This document shows, piece after piece, positions 37,087 to 44,743 of a stretch of 56,033 nucleotides of DNA (its first letter is position 1; the number at the start of each line of letters is the position of its first letter). The stretch comes from Cryobacterium sp. Lineage in GTDB: Bacteria > Actinomycetota > Actinomycetes > Actinomycetales > Microbacteriaceae. The stretch spans positions 1-56,033 of the forward strand of contig NZ_JAODBG010000025.1 of assembly GCF_025463825.1 (NCBI RefSeq), written 5' to 3'. The notes under the pieces were generated by a model. It did not search any database. It was not told the DNA's origin and was given only the letters and a program-made list of their open reading frames with translations. The position numbers and the translations under genes are program-made.

Positions 37087-37092
37087 TGGGGC

Positions 37093-37548
37093 ATGGCAGA
37101 CATCTTTGGCGTGGTGGCGGACTCGACCCGACGCGATATCTTACGCATTCTCCTCGAGCGCTACAACCAGTCCAGCGCGTCCAAGGGGGAGCTGAGCGTC
37201 TCCGACATCGTCAGCTCGCTCGGACTGAGCCAGCCCACCGTTTCCAAGCACCTCAAGGTGCTGCGGGAGGCCGGCCTGGTCGGTGTGCGCGAAGAGGGCC
37301 AGCACCGGTACTACCACCTGGACTACGCCCCACTGGAGGAAATCGAGGATTGGTTGATTCCGTTCCTCAGCATCGACGTGGCCACCTCGATCACCGGTGT
37401 GGACGAAACCGAGGTCCTCAAGGACGAGCAGCGCGCGTTTGCGGCGGCGATCGGCAAGGCCTTCGCGGACACGTCATTCCAGATGTCGAATGTCGTCAAG
37501 GATTCCGCGGTGAAAAAGAGCGTGAAGAAGTGGCGCAAGAACGACTAG
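37093..37548 (+). CDS. ArsR-type winged-helix regulator
   Basis: A 151-residue protein whose first 90 residues are an ArsR winged helix (VADSTRRDILRILLER, SVSDIVSSLGLSQPTVSKHLKVLREAGLV, HRYYHLDYAPL). No metal-binding Cys cluster of the classical CxC type is present, so it may not sense metals. The C-terminal 55 residues end in a lysine-rich tail (VKKSVKKWRKND). Its position suggests control of ktrAB and itself. Confidence 0.88.
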   Translation: MADIFGVVADSTRRDILRILLERYNQSSASKGELSVSDIVSSLGLSQPTVSKHLKVLREAGLVGVREEGQHRYYHLDYAPLEEIEDWLIPFLSIDVATSITGVDETEVLKDEQRAFAAAIGKAFADTSFQMSNVVKDSAVKKSVKKWRKND

Positions 37549-37611
37549 CGGCCACACCCGGTTCGTCCTAGAGTTGCGGCAGAATCACAGCCGAAACGAC
37601 GGGGGCCGCGT

Positions 37612-37821
37612 ATGTCACACGAGCTTTCCGACTCGCGGTTCGACGACCTCCGGTTCCTCACCGTCGCCGAAGTGGCCCTGGTCATGCGGGTGTCCCGGAT
37701 GACCGTCTACCGACTTGTACACGCCGGAAACCTACCCGCCGTCCGGTTCGGCCGCTCCTTCCGGGTGCCCGAATCGGCGGTCCTGAAGGCCATCGAACCT
37801 CCGATTGCAGGCAGTGCGTAG
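37612..37821 (+). CDS. Small excisionase/BldC-like HTH protein
   Basis: A 69-residue protein that is a single MerR-like helix-turn-helix (FLTVAEVALVMRVSRMTVYRLVHAGNLPAVRFGRSFRVPE). It resembles BldC and other small actinobacterial DNA-binding proteins. The BldC-like role is inferred. It precedes the bS22 gene, a frequent neighbour. Confidence 0.88.
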   Translation: MSHELSDSRFDDLRFLTVAEVALVMRVSRMTVYRLVHAGNLPAVRFGRSFRVPESAVLKAIEPPIAGSA

Positions 37822-37842
37822 GACAGGACTTTCTTTTTCCGT

Positions 37843-37848
37843 TAGAAT
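37843..37848 (+). promoter_or_regulatory. Probable -10 box TAGAAT for the bS22 gene
   Basis: TAGAAT lies 57 bases before the bS22 GTG. Unlike the leaderless genes here, this mRNA would have a leader with a GAGG ribosome-binding site. Confidence 0.45.
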
Positions 37849-37905
37849 GGGGTTTTCGTGTCGGTCGCGAATCCCGCGGCTTAACCAAAACTTTGTGAGG
37901 TCCGT

Positions 37906-38004
37906 GTGGGTTCTGTAATCAAGAAGCGACGCAAGCGTATGGCGAAGAAGAAGCACCGCAAGCTGCTTCGTAAGACTCGCCACCAGCGTCGTAACAAGAA
38001 GTAG
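37906..38004 (+). CDS. Small ribosomal protein bS22 (AURKAIP1/COX24 domain)
   Basis: A 32-residue, highly basic protein: starts MGSVIKKRRKRMAKKKHRKL and ends RKTRHQRRNKK. It matches the actinobacterial protein found near the decoding centre of the 30S subunit in mycobacterial ribosome structures. The GTG start has GAGG 5 bases upstream. Codon choice is restricted, as in highly expressed genes. Two stacked terminators follow. Confidence 0.93.
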   Translation: MGSVIKKRRKRMAKKKHRKLLRKTRHQRRNKK

Positions 38005-38023
38005 ACGGTCTCGACCGTTTTTT
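38005..38023 (+). terminator. Rho-independent terminator after bS22
   Basis: ACGGT-CTCG-ACCGT is followed by six T, directly after the stop codon. Confidence 0.88.
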
Positions 38024-38030
38024 AGAGCTG

Positions 38031-38059
38031 AGCGCTAGGTCTGTGACCTAGCGCTTTTT
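38031..38059. terminator. Second hairpin terminator, shared with the convergent HAD gene
   Basis: An 11-base-pair stem AGCGCTAGGTC with a TGT loop ends in five T on the plus strand. It overlaps the last codons of the HAD gene on the minus strand. Confidence 0.85.
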
Positions 38060-38782
38060 GCTTGCGCGGGCGGCTGTGGTCTTGGCGGCCTTGATCTGGG
38101 CGAGTTTCATGTGCATGATCGGCCAGCCGCGCGCCAACGCGTAGCGGCGCAGGATTGTGTCCGGGTTCACCGCGACCGGGTTGCCGACCAGTTCGAGCAG
38201 CGGAATGTCGTTGTGCGAATCGGAGTATGCCCAACAGTGGGCCAGGTCGATTCGGCGCGTCGCGGCCAGGTCTCGAGCCACGTCCGCCTTGCGGCTGCCG
38301 TGGCAGATCCCGTCAAGCAGCCGCCCCGTGAAGATTCCGTCGACCGAGTCCAGCTGGGTGCCGAGGGCGCCCGTGAGGCTCAGACGTTCCGCGATCACAT
38401 CCGCGACCTCCTGCGCCGTCGCGGTGACCAGCCAGACCTCCCGCCCGGCCTTCAGGTGTGCGTGCGCCACGGCGACGGTTTCCGGCCAGAGCCGCTGGAT
38501 GAGCCGGCTATCGAAGATGTCGTGGCTGAGCGTGACGAGTTCGTCTCGGGTATGCCCGGTCACGATCTCCATGGCGCGCACCCGCAGCCGGGCGATGTCG
38601 ACGCCGGTCTCACCGACCGTGAGGAACCGGGTCTGGTTCCAGCCGAAGGAGAGGATGTCGGCGAGCGAGATGAATCGCATCCGCCAGGCGCCGACACCGA
38701 CGTGGTACAGGCTCGCGCCGCGGAGCAGGGTGTTGTCCACGTCGAAGAACGCGATCGCGCGAGGGCCGGATTCTTCGGACAT
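38048..38782 (-). CDS. HAD-IB family phosphatase (SerB-like)
   Basis: A 244-residue HAD subfamily IB hydrolase: motif I FFDVDNTLLRGAS, motif II WLVTATAQEVAD, motif IV AYSDSHNDIPLLELVG. In actinobacteria such proteins dephosphorylate phosphoserine-like or lysophospholipid substrates; specificity is unknown. The lysine/arginine-rich tail (RASKKR) may contact membrane or nucleic acid. TAGACT lies 8 bases before the ATG. Confidence 0.9.
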   Translation of the reverse strand: MSEESGPRAIAFFDVDNTLLRGASLYHVGVGAWRMRFISLADILSFGWNQTRFLTVGETGVDIARLRVRAMEIVTGHTRDELVTLSHDIFDSRLIQRLWPETVAVAHAHLKAGREVWLVTATAQEVADVIAERLSLTGALGTQLDSVDGIFTGRLLDGICHGSRKADVARDLAATRRIDLAHCWAYSDSHNDIPLLELVGNPVAVNPDTILRRYALARGWPIMHMKLAQIKAAKTTAARASKKR

Positions 38783-38822
38783 TGCGCCTGAGTCTACTCA
38801 TGCCCACGGACGCCCGGCGGCC

Positions 38823-38828
38823 TAGGCT
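38823..38828 (+). promoter_or_regulatory. -10 hexamer TAGGCT, leaderless start for the glutaredoxin-like gene
   Basis: Six bases (GGGGGC) separate the hexamer from the ATG. Confidence 0.5.
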
Positions 38829-38834
38829 GGGGGC

Positions 38835-39104
38835 ATGTCCACAGCGCACCTGACCCTGATCGGCAAGCCGGGGTGCCACCTCTGCGACGACGCCAGGGCT
38901 GTGATCACGACGGTGCTCGCCCAGGTGGCGGCCGAACCCGGCACGCCCAGCGTGGTGTTCGACGAGAAGTCGATCCTCGAGGACGCCGAACTACACGAAC
39001 TCTACGTCGAAGACATCCCGGTGCTGCTTCTCAACGGGCGGGTTCACAACTACTGGCGCATCGACCCGGCGCGCCTGCACACCGCACTCCTGGAGGTTCG
39101 ATGA
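38835..39104 (+). CDS. Glutaredoxin-like thiol protein
   Basis: An 89-residue thioredoxin-fold protein of the DUF836/glutaredoxin-2-like group. The redox motif is CHLC (Cys14, Cys17), followed by the cis-Pro region EDIPVLLLNGR. It probably reduces disulfides in the cytoplasm with mycothiol or a flavoprotein partner. The stop overlaps the next start as ATGA. Confidence 0.9.
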   Translation: MSTAHLTLIGKPGCHLCDDARAVITTVLAQVAAEPGTPSVVFDEKSILEDAELHELYVEDIPVLLLNGRVHNYWRIDPARLHTALLEVR

Positions 39105-39400
39105 CCATCGTGCATATCGTGTCGTGGAAGCTCGCGGCCACCGACCCCGCCGAGAAGGCGGAGCACGCGGCTGGCATGGTGGCGAGGCTCGGCGGTCTCG
39201 TCGGTGTGATCGACGAGATCCGCTCCCTGCGCATCGGCCCCGATGTGGTCGGCGGCGCCAACTGGGACATCGCCCTCGTCGCGGAGTACGACGACGAAGC
39301 GGCACTGGCCCGCTATCAGGTACACCCGGCCCACGTGGCGGCGGGCGCGTACGTGAAGTCGGTCACCGCCGAGCGGATGGCCGTCGACTTCGTCGTCTAG
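39101..39400 (+). CDS. Dabb-domain (stress-responsive alpha/beta barrel) protein
   Basis: A 99-residue protein with the Dabb fold: IVHIVSWKLA at the N-terminus, DIALVAEYDDEAALARYQVHPAH in the middle. These form dimers and often bind small hydrophobic ligands, but function is unknown. Translationally coupled to the glutaredoxin-like gene. Confidence 0.85.
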   Translation: MTIVHIVSWKLAATDPAEKAEHAAGMVARLGGLVGVIDEIRSLRIGPDVVGGANWDIALVAEYDDEAALARYQVHPAHVAAGAYVKSVTAERMAVDFVV

Positions 39401-39493
39401 CCTGGCGCTGATGGACGGCGCCGGGGTCGCGTCGCTCCCGGCGGTCGAGCTTGACGAGACCCCGTGACGTGCGTGTGGGTCGGTCCCCCCTCT

Positions 39494-39527
39494 CGCTGGT
39501 CGAGCTTGTCGAGTTGCTCGACCAGCG
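39494..39527. repeat. Dispersed palindromic element B, copy 2
   Basis: The 12-base arms CGCTGGTCGAGC and GCTCGACCAGCG flank a 10-base loop that repeats TTGTCGAG. Related half-sites lie at about 39440 and 39634. It sits between convergent genes and may act as a terminator. Confidence 0.78.
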
Positions 39528-39574
39528 AAACCAGCGAAACCAGCGAAACCAGTGAGACCAACGAGACCAACGAG
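39521..39574 (+). repeat. Six tandem 9-base units
   Basis: The units are ACCAGCGAA three times, ACCAGTGAG once and ACCAACGAG twice, continuous from the right arm of the hairpin. It is a microsatellite-like expansion of the palindrome's last bases. Confidence 0.9.
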
Positions 39575-39657
39575 ACCGGCTAGATCCGCGGCGCGGCCTG
39601 ACGCACGAGTCGCGCCCGTCCGGGGACGAGCGCGACTGGTCGAGCGGAATGCGAGGG

Positions 39658-40986
39658 TTACGGCTCCAGTCGGGTCGGGCCGCGGAACAGGTAGGTGACC
39701 TCGCGGATGGATGCCTGGTGCAGCATCAGCATCAGCACGCGGGCCAGGCCCATGCCGAAGCCACCGTGGGACGGCACGCCGTAGCGGAAGAAGTCCAGGT
39801 AACCCGAGACCTCGGCGGGGTCCAGACCCTTTTCCACCGCCTGCTCGATGAGCACGTCGATGCGGTGCTCGCGCTGCGCGCCGGTGGAGATCTCGGTGCC
39901 GTTGAAGATCAGGTCGTAGCTCTTGGTGAGACTCGCGTCGCCCTCATGGCGCATGTGATAGAACGGGCGGATGCTCGACGCATAGTCGGTGAGGAACACG
40001 AACTCGTGCCCGTAGGTCTCGGCGACGTACGCGGCGATCTGGCGTTCACCCTCCGGGTCCATGTCGTCGTCGTCGCGGGGAACCTCATAGCCGCGGCTCT
40101 TGACGATCTCCTTGGCCTCGGCGAGCGGGATGCGCGGGAACGGGGTGCTCGGAACGGTGACCTCGACGCCGAACAACGCGAGCACCTCCTCGCCGTGCTT
40201 GGTCTTGACCGCGGTGAACGCGGCCACGAGCAGGTCTTCGTGCAGCTGCATGACGTCTTCGTGGCTGTCGATCCAGCTGATCTCCGAGTCGACGCTGGTG
40301 AACTCGGTGGCGTGGCGGCTGGTGAACGACGGGTCGGCCCGGAACGCCGGCCCAACCTCGAAGATCTTGCCCAAGCCGGAGGACTGCGCCATCTGCTTGA
40401 AGAACTGCGGGCTCTGCGCCAGGTAGGCCTTGCGGTCGAAGTACTCCACCTCGAACAGCTCGGCGCGGGACTCGCTCGCGCTGGCCATCAGCTTCGGGGT
40501 GTGCAGCTCGATGAAGTCGTGCTCGATCCAGTACGTGCGCAGGGCGTGCTCGAACGTGGTCTGGATGCGGAAGATGAGGTTCGACTTGGGCTGGCGCAGG
40601 TCGAGGAAGCGCCAGTCCATGCGCTTGTCCAGGCTGGAGTCAGCCGCGATCGGGGTCTCCGGGATCGCCAGGGTGACGACCTCGAGGGAGGCGAGCTTGA
40701 TTTCGATGCCGCCGAGCTTGACCCGCTCGTCGTGCTTGAGCTGGCCGGTCACGGTGACGAAGCTACCCTGGGACAGGGCGGAGATCGTGGTGGCCGGCTC
40801 GTCGTCGACGACGACGCCCTCGGCATCCGTCGTGCGTGGATTCACCAGCTGCACGGCGCCCGATTCATCGCGCAGCACGACGAACTGCACCTTCTTCTGG
40901 TCCCGGACGGTTTCGACCCATCCGGACACGGTGACGAGACCATCGTCGAGGGCAGCAAGGTTCTTGATCAGTACGCGCGCATTCAC
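39658..40986 (-). CDS. aspS: Aspartyl-tRNA synthetase, archaeal/eukaryal type
   Basis: A 442-residue class II synthetase lacking the bacterial GAD insertion domain. The OB-fold anticodon domain covers about residues 1-105. Catalytic motifs include RFLDLR, EVGPAFRADPSFTSRH (motif 2) and GGFGMGLARVLM (motif 3). This short form is often non-discriminating and charges both tRNA-Asp and tRNA-Asn, with GatCAB completing Asn-tRNA. The residues that decide this are not clear by eye. GTG start, leaderless (TAAACT 6 bases upstream). Confidence 0.93.
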   Translation of the reverse strand: MNARVLIKNLAALDDGLVTVSGWVETVRDQKKVQFVVLRDESGAVQLVNPRTTDAEGVVVDDEPATTISALSQGSFVTVTGQLKHDERVKLGGIEIKLASLEVVTLAIPETPIAADSSLDKRMDWRFLDLRQPKSNLIFRIQTTFEHALRTYWIEHDFIELHTPKLMASASESRAELFEVEYFDRKAYLAQSPQFFKQMAQSSGLGKIFEVGPAFRADPSFTSRHATEFTSVDSEISWIDSHEDVMQLHEDLLVAAFTAVKTKHGEEVLALFGVEVTVPSTPFPRIPLAEAKEIVKSRGYEVPRDDDDMDPEGERQIAAYVAETYGHEFVFLTDYASSIRPFYHMRHEGDASLTKSYDLIFNGTEISTGAQREHRIDVLIEQAVEKGLDPAEVSGYLDFFRYGVPSHGGFGMGLARVLMLMLHQASIREVTYLFRGPTRLEP

Positions 40987-40992
40987 CCCGCA

Positions 40993-40998
40993 AGTTTA
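40993..40998 (-). promoter_or_regulatory. -10 hexamer TAAACT, leaderless start for aspS
   Basis: Six bases separate the hexamer from GTG at 40986. Confidence 0.55.
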
Positions 40999-41037
40999 GC
41001 CGCACAGCTCTCGGCTAATTCGCGGGGAACCTCTCCG

Positions 41038-41043
41038 TAGACT
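41038..41043 (+). promoter_or_regulatory. -10 hexamer TAGACT, leaderless start for the histidine phosphatase operon
   Basis: Seven bases separate the hexamer from GTG at 41051. It would drive the whole cytochrome c maturation operon. Confidence 0.55.
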
Positions 41044-41050
41044 GGAGCGT

Positions 41051-41695
41051 GTGGTAGCTAGCCAGGTACATCTCGTGCGTCACGGTGAGGTTTTCAACCC
41101 CCAGCGCGTGCTTTACGGCAGACTTCCCGGCTACAGATTGTCCGATCTAGGGCTCCTGATGGCCGAGGCGGCTGCCGCAGACCTCGTCGAACGCGGACGC
41201 CCCGTCGTGCGGATCGTCGCGTCGCCGTTGCAGCGCGCCCAGGAATCGGCCGGTCCGATCGCGCGGGCCTTCGGCCTGCCGGTGGACACCGACGAGCGCA
41301 TCATCGAACCCACCAACCACTTCGAGGGCAAGCGGATGCGCGGCCAGGGCGGTGCGCTGCGCGACCTGCGCAATTGGCCCAGCCTGGTCAACCCGGCCCG
41401 GCCCAGCTGGGGTGAACCCTTCACCTCCATCTCCAACCGGATGCTCGCGACCATCGGTGAGGCGTTCCAGTCCGTCGACGAGGGCGACGTCGTGCTGGTC
41501 AGCCACCAGCTGCCGATCTGGATCGTGCACCGCGCCCTGGCCAGGGACCGCCTCGCCCACGACCCGCGGAAGCGCCGCTGCGACCTCTCCAGCATCACCA
41601 CGCTGTCCTGGCGCGAGAACGGGCCCGTCGAGGTCGCGTACACGAGCCCCGCCGCCGCCCTCCTGGTGCCGGCCAACGACGTGGGTGCCGTGTGA
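41051..41695 (+). CDS. Histidine phosphatase-family protein
   Basis: A 214-residue phosphoglycerate-mutase-like protein: catalytic HLVRHGEVFNP, ASPLQRAQESAGPIA and LVSHQLPIWIV (second His). It is the first gene of the cytochrome c maturation operon in many actinobacteria, but its role there is unknown. The next gene starts inside its stop (GTGA). Confidence 0.9.
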   Translation: MVASQVHLVRHGEVFNPQRVLYGRLPGYRLSDLGLLMAEAAAADLVERGRPVVRIVASPLQRAQESAGPIARAFGLPVDTDERIIEPTNHFEGKRMRGQGGALRDLRNWPSLVNPARPSWGEPFTSISNRMLATIGEAFQSVDEGDVVLVSHQLPIWIVHRALARDRLAHDPRKRRCDLSSITTLSWRENGPVEVAYTSPAAALLVPANDVGAV

Positions 41696-42297
41696 GCCGC
41701 CGACCACGCCGGATTCGGGCGGTCCTGGCCGGTGTCGCTGCCGTCGCCCTGGCCCTGACCGGGTGCACCACATCCGACGACCTCGCCGACCAGTACACCG
41801 CCGGCAACAGCAAGGGGTACATCGCCGGCGACGGCAGCGTCACCGAGATCCCCGCCGACCAACGCGAGGCGGCCGTCGAGTTCAACGGCGCCCTGGAAGA
41901 CGGCAGCGAGGTGAGCTCCGCCGACTACGCCGGCGAGGTGCTCGTGGTCAACTTTTGGTACGCCGCCTGTGCCCCCTGCCGCGCCGAGGCTCCGGCACTG
42001 AAGAAGATCAGCGAACAATTCGCCGACCAGGGCGCCAGCTTCCTCGGCGTGAACGTGCGCGACCAGGCGGCCAGCGCCATCGCCTTCAATGAAAGTTACG
42101 AGATCAGCTATCCGTCGGTGATGGATGTCGACGGAAACATGCAGCTCGCCTTCAGCGGCAGCATCCCCCCGAACGCCGTGCCCACCACCCTGGTGCTCGA
42201 CTCCTCCGGCCGGGTGGCCGCGCGCATCCTCGGCCAGGTCAACTCGCCGTCCATCCTGGAGACCCTCATCGAAGACACGATTGCCGAGGACGGCTAG
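41692..42297 (+). CDS. TlpA/ResA-like thiol-disulfide lipoprotein
   Basis: A 201-residue exported thioredoxin-fold protein. A basic N-terminus and hydrophobic stretch end in the lipobox LTGC (Cys25). The active site is CAPC at Cys93 and Cys96 in NFWYAACAPCRAEAPAL. It should keep the CXXCH haem-binding cysteines of apocytochrome c reduced. Followed 2 bases later by ccdA. Confidence 0.93.
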   Translation: MSRRPRRIRAVLAGVAAVALALTGCTTSDDLADQYTAGNSKGYIAGDGSVTEIPADQREAAVEFNGALEDGSEVSSADYAGEVLVVNFWYAACAPCRAEAPALKKISEQFADQGASFLGVNVRDQAASAIAFNESYEISYPSVMDVDGNMQLAFSGSIPPNAVPTTLVLDSSGRVAARILGQVNSPSILETLIEDTIAEDG

Positions 42298-42299
42298 GC

Positions 42300-43061
42300 G
42301 TGGGTAATCCGTTCGGCGAGATCGTCTTCAGCGGGCAGCTGTACCTGGCGATCCCAATCGCCGTGCTCGCCGGGCTGGTGTCGTTCGCATCCCCCTGCAT
42401 CCTGCCGCTGGTTCCCGGCTACCTCGCGTACATCGGCGGGTTCGCCGACGGTCGCACCGGCTCGGCGCTCAGCGCCCGCCGAGGCCGCAGCCGGCTGCTG
42501 CTCGGCGTGGCCCTGTTCATTCTCGGGTTCACCCTGGTGTTCGTGCTCACCGGTGTGGTGTTCGGGTTCGCCGGGTTCTGGCTCAACCAATACCGCGACC
42601 TGATCACCCGCCTGGCCGGTGCCCTGGTGATCCTGCTCGGCCTGGTCTTCGTCGGCCAGTTCGCACGCATGCAGCGCACCGTCAAGTCGTCCTGGCGGCC
42701 GCGGATGGGCCTGGCCGGGGCGCCCCTGCTCGGCGCGGTGTTCGCGATCGGCTGGACCCCGTGCACCGGACCAACGCTCACGGCGATAAACTCGCTCAGC
42801 CTGAGCACCGGGTCGCCCTGGCAGGGCGGCCTGCTGGCGCTGTTCTACGCGCTGGGCCTGGGTATCCCGTTCCTGCTCATCGCCCTCGGCCTGAACTGGG
42901 CCACCGGGGCCGTAGCCTTTCTCAAGCGTCACATCCGAGCGATCAACCTGTTCGGCGGCGTGCTCCTGATCGTCATCGGGGTGCTCATGGTGAGCGGCGT
43001 GTGGAATGCCTGGCTCCTGAACCTGCAAGGGGTGATTGGCGGCTATGTCCCGGCCATCTGA
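42300..43061 (+). CDS. ccdA: CcdA-type thiol-disulfide transmembrane protein
   Basis: A 253-residue protein with six membrane helices. The paired cysteines lie in SFASPCILPLVPGYLAYIGGF and IGWTPCTGPTLTAI. It carries electrons from cytoplasmic thioredoxin to the exported thiol protein encoded just upstream. The GTG start lies 2 bases after the preceding stop. Its end overlaps the ResB start. Confidence 0.95.
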   Translation: MGNPFGEIVFSGQLYLAIPIAVLAGLVSFASPCILPLVPGYLAYIGGFADGRTGSALSARRGRSRLLLGVALFILGFTLVFVLTGVVFGFAGFWLNQYRDLITRLAGALVILLGLVFVGQFARMQRTVKSSWRPRMGLAGAPLLGAVFAIGWTPCTGPTLTAINSLSLSTGSPWQGGLLALFYALGLGIPFLLIALGLNWATGAVAFLKRHIRAINLFGGVLLIVIGVLMVSGVWNAWLLNLQGVIGGYVPAI

Positions 43062-44733
43062 CCATATCGACTCGGCGCCGGCCCCGGACCAGGGCGGCGT
43101 CACCCAGCCGAAGCTCGGCTTCGCCGGCACCCTGCGCTGGTTCTGGCGCCAGCTCACCAGCATGCGCACGGCCCTGTTCCTGCTGCTGCTGCTCGCGATC
43201 GCCGCGGTGCCGGGCTCGCTGGTGCCCCAGCGCAGCTCCGACCCGAACGGCGTCACCCAGTACTTCACCGACAACCCCGACCTCGCCCCGATCCTGGACA
43301 AGATCCAGGCCTTCGACGTCTACTCCTCGGCGTGGTTCTCCTCCATCTACCTGCTGCTGTTCATCTCGCTGATCGGCTGCGTCATCCCGCGCACCAAGCA
43401 CCACCTGCAGGCGCTGCGCGCCAAGCCGCCCAAGACCCCGGCCCGGCTCGCTCGGCTGGCCGGCTTCACCAGCCGCACGGCCCCGGCGGGCACGGATGCC
43501 GCCACCGCCGTCGCCACCGCCCGCACCGTGCTCAAGCAGGGCCGCTACCGGGTGGCCCTGTTCGAGGGACCAGGGGAGTTCTCGGTTTCGGCCGAACGCG
43601 GATACCTGCGCGAGACCGGCAACCTGGTCTTCCACTCCGCCCTGGTGGGTCTGCTCGTTGTCGTCGGCTTCGGCAGCGGCTTCGGCTTCAGCGGCCAGCG
43701 GGTGCTCGTGGAGGGCCAGACCTTCGTGAACACGTTGCTGGCCTACGACTCGTTCAACCCGGGCCGGTTCTTCAACGACACCGAGCTGGACCCGTACAAG
43801 CTCACCCTCGACGACTTCGAGGTGAGTTACGAGACCCAGAACCTGGAGGCGTTCGGCCAGCCCGTCGACTTCACCGCCGGCGTGACGGTGACCCCGCGCG
43901 GCGGCGACGCCGCGCCCGGCGCCGTGCGGGTGAACGACCCGCTGCGCACCGGCGGCACCAGCGTGTACCTGCTCGGGAACGGCTATGCGCCCACGATCAC
44001 GGTGCGCGACCCGGAGGGCACCGTGGTGTTCACCGACTCCGTGCCGTTCCTTCCGCAGGACGCCAACCTCACGTCCTTGGGCATCGTGAAGGTGCCGGAT
44101 GGCCTGGCGGACCAGGTGGGCCTGGTCGGGTTCTTCTACCCGACCCAGGATGAGACCACCACCGGCTCGTACTACTCCAGCTTCCCCGACCTGGAATATC
44201 CGGTGCTCACCCTCAATGTCTACTCCGGCGACCTCGGCATCAACGACGGCGTGCCCACTTCGGTGTACGCCCTCGACACCGATCACATGGAGCCGCTGGC
44301 CACCCGCACCAGCGACATCCAGCCGCTCGAGCTGAAGCCCGGCGACACCCAGGCACTGCCGAACGGGCTGGGAACGGTGACCTTCGAGAACGCCACGCCG
44401 GATGCCGCCGAAGGCGACTACTCGGGGTCGGTGCCGCGGTTCGCTTCCTTCGACATCCACCACGACCCCACCCAGGGGTGGGTGCTGCTGTTCGCGTCGC
44501 TCGTGCTCGGCGGGCTGCTCACCTCCCTGTTCGTGCCGCGCCGGCGCCTCTGGGTGAAGGCCGTCGAGCGGGCGGACGGCTCGGTGCAGCTCGAATACGC
44601 CGGTCTTGCCCGCGGTGAGGATCCTGGCCTGGAGTCGGCGGTGACCGCTCTCGCGGACCGCCACGCGGCGCTGTTGGAGCGCTCGGCACCGAAGGATGCT
44701 GTGCCGGTCGGTAATCCGGGCGAACCCGCTTAG
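43045..44733 (+). CDS. resB: Cytochrome c biogenesis protein ResB
   Basis: A 562-residue membrane protein of system II cytochrome c maturation. Helices lie near residues 35-60, 95-115 and 185-210, with one near 470-490. A large extracellular domain falls between the last two. With CcsB it moves haem across the membrane and presents it to apocytochrome. ATG 43045 overlaps the ccdA end; an in-frame TTG at 43036 is an alternative start. Confidence 0.94.
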   Translation: MSRPSDHIDSAPAPDQGGVTQPKLGFAGTLRWFWRQLTSMRTALFLLLLLAIAAVPGSLVPQRSSDPNGVTQYFTDNPDLAPILDKIQAFDVYSSAWFSSIYLLLFISLIGCVIPRTKHHLQALRAKPPKTPARLARLAGFTSRTAPAGTDAATAVATARTVLKQGRYRVALFEGPGEFSVSAERGYLRETGNLVFHSALVGLLVVVGFGSGFGFSGQRVLVEGQTFVNTLLAYDSFNPGRFFNDTELDPYKLTLDDFEVSYETQNLEAFGQPVDFTAGVTVTPRGGDAAPGAVRVNDPLRTGGTSVYLLGNGYAPTITVRDPEGTVVFTDSVPFLPQDANLTSLGIVKVPDGLADQVGLVGFFYPTQDETTTGSYYSSFPDLEYPVLTLNVYSGDLGINDGVPTSVYALDTDHMEPLATRTSDIQPLELKPGDTQALPNGLGTVTFENATPDAAEGDYSGSVPRFASFDIHHDPTQGWVLLFASLVLGGLLTSLFVPRRRLWVKAVERADGSVQLEYAGLARGEDPGLESAVTALADRHAALLERSAPKDAVPVGNPGEPA

Positions 44734-44736
44734 GCT
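44731..44736 (+). promoter_or_regulatory. -10 hexamer TAGGCT, possible internal leaderless promoter for ccsB
   Basis: It overlaps the last codons of resB. Seven bases separate it from the ccsB GTG. Confidence 0.4.
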
Positions 44737-44743
44737 GTAGAAC

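Noticed and set aside
39494..39574. CRISPR-like array
   Set aside because: The units are 9 bases long and contiguous, with no spacers, and no cas genes are nearby.
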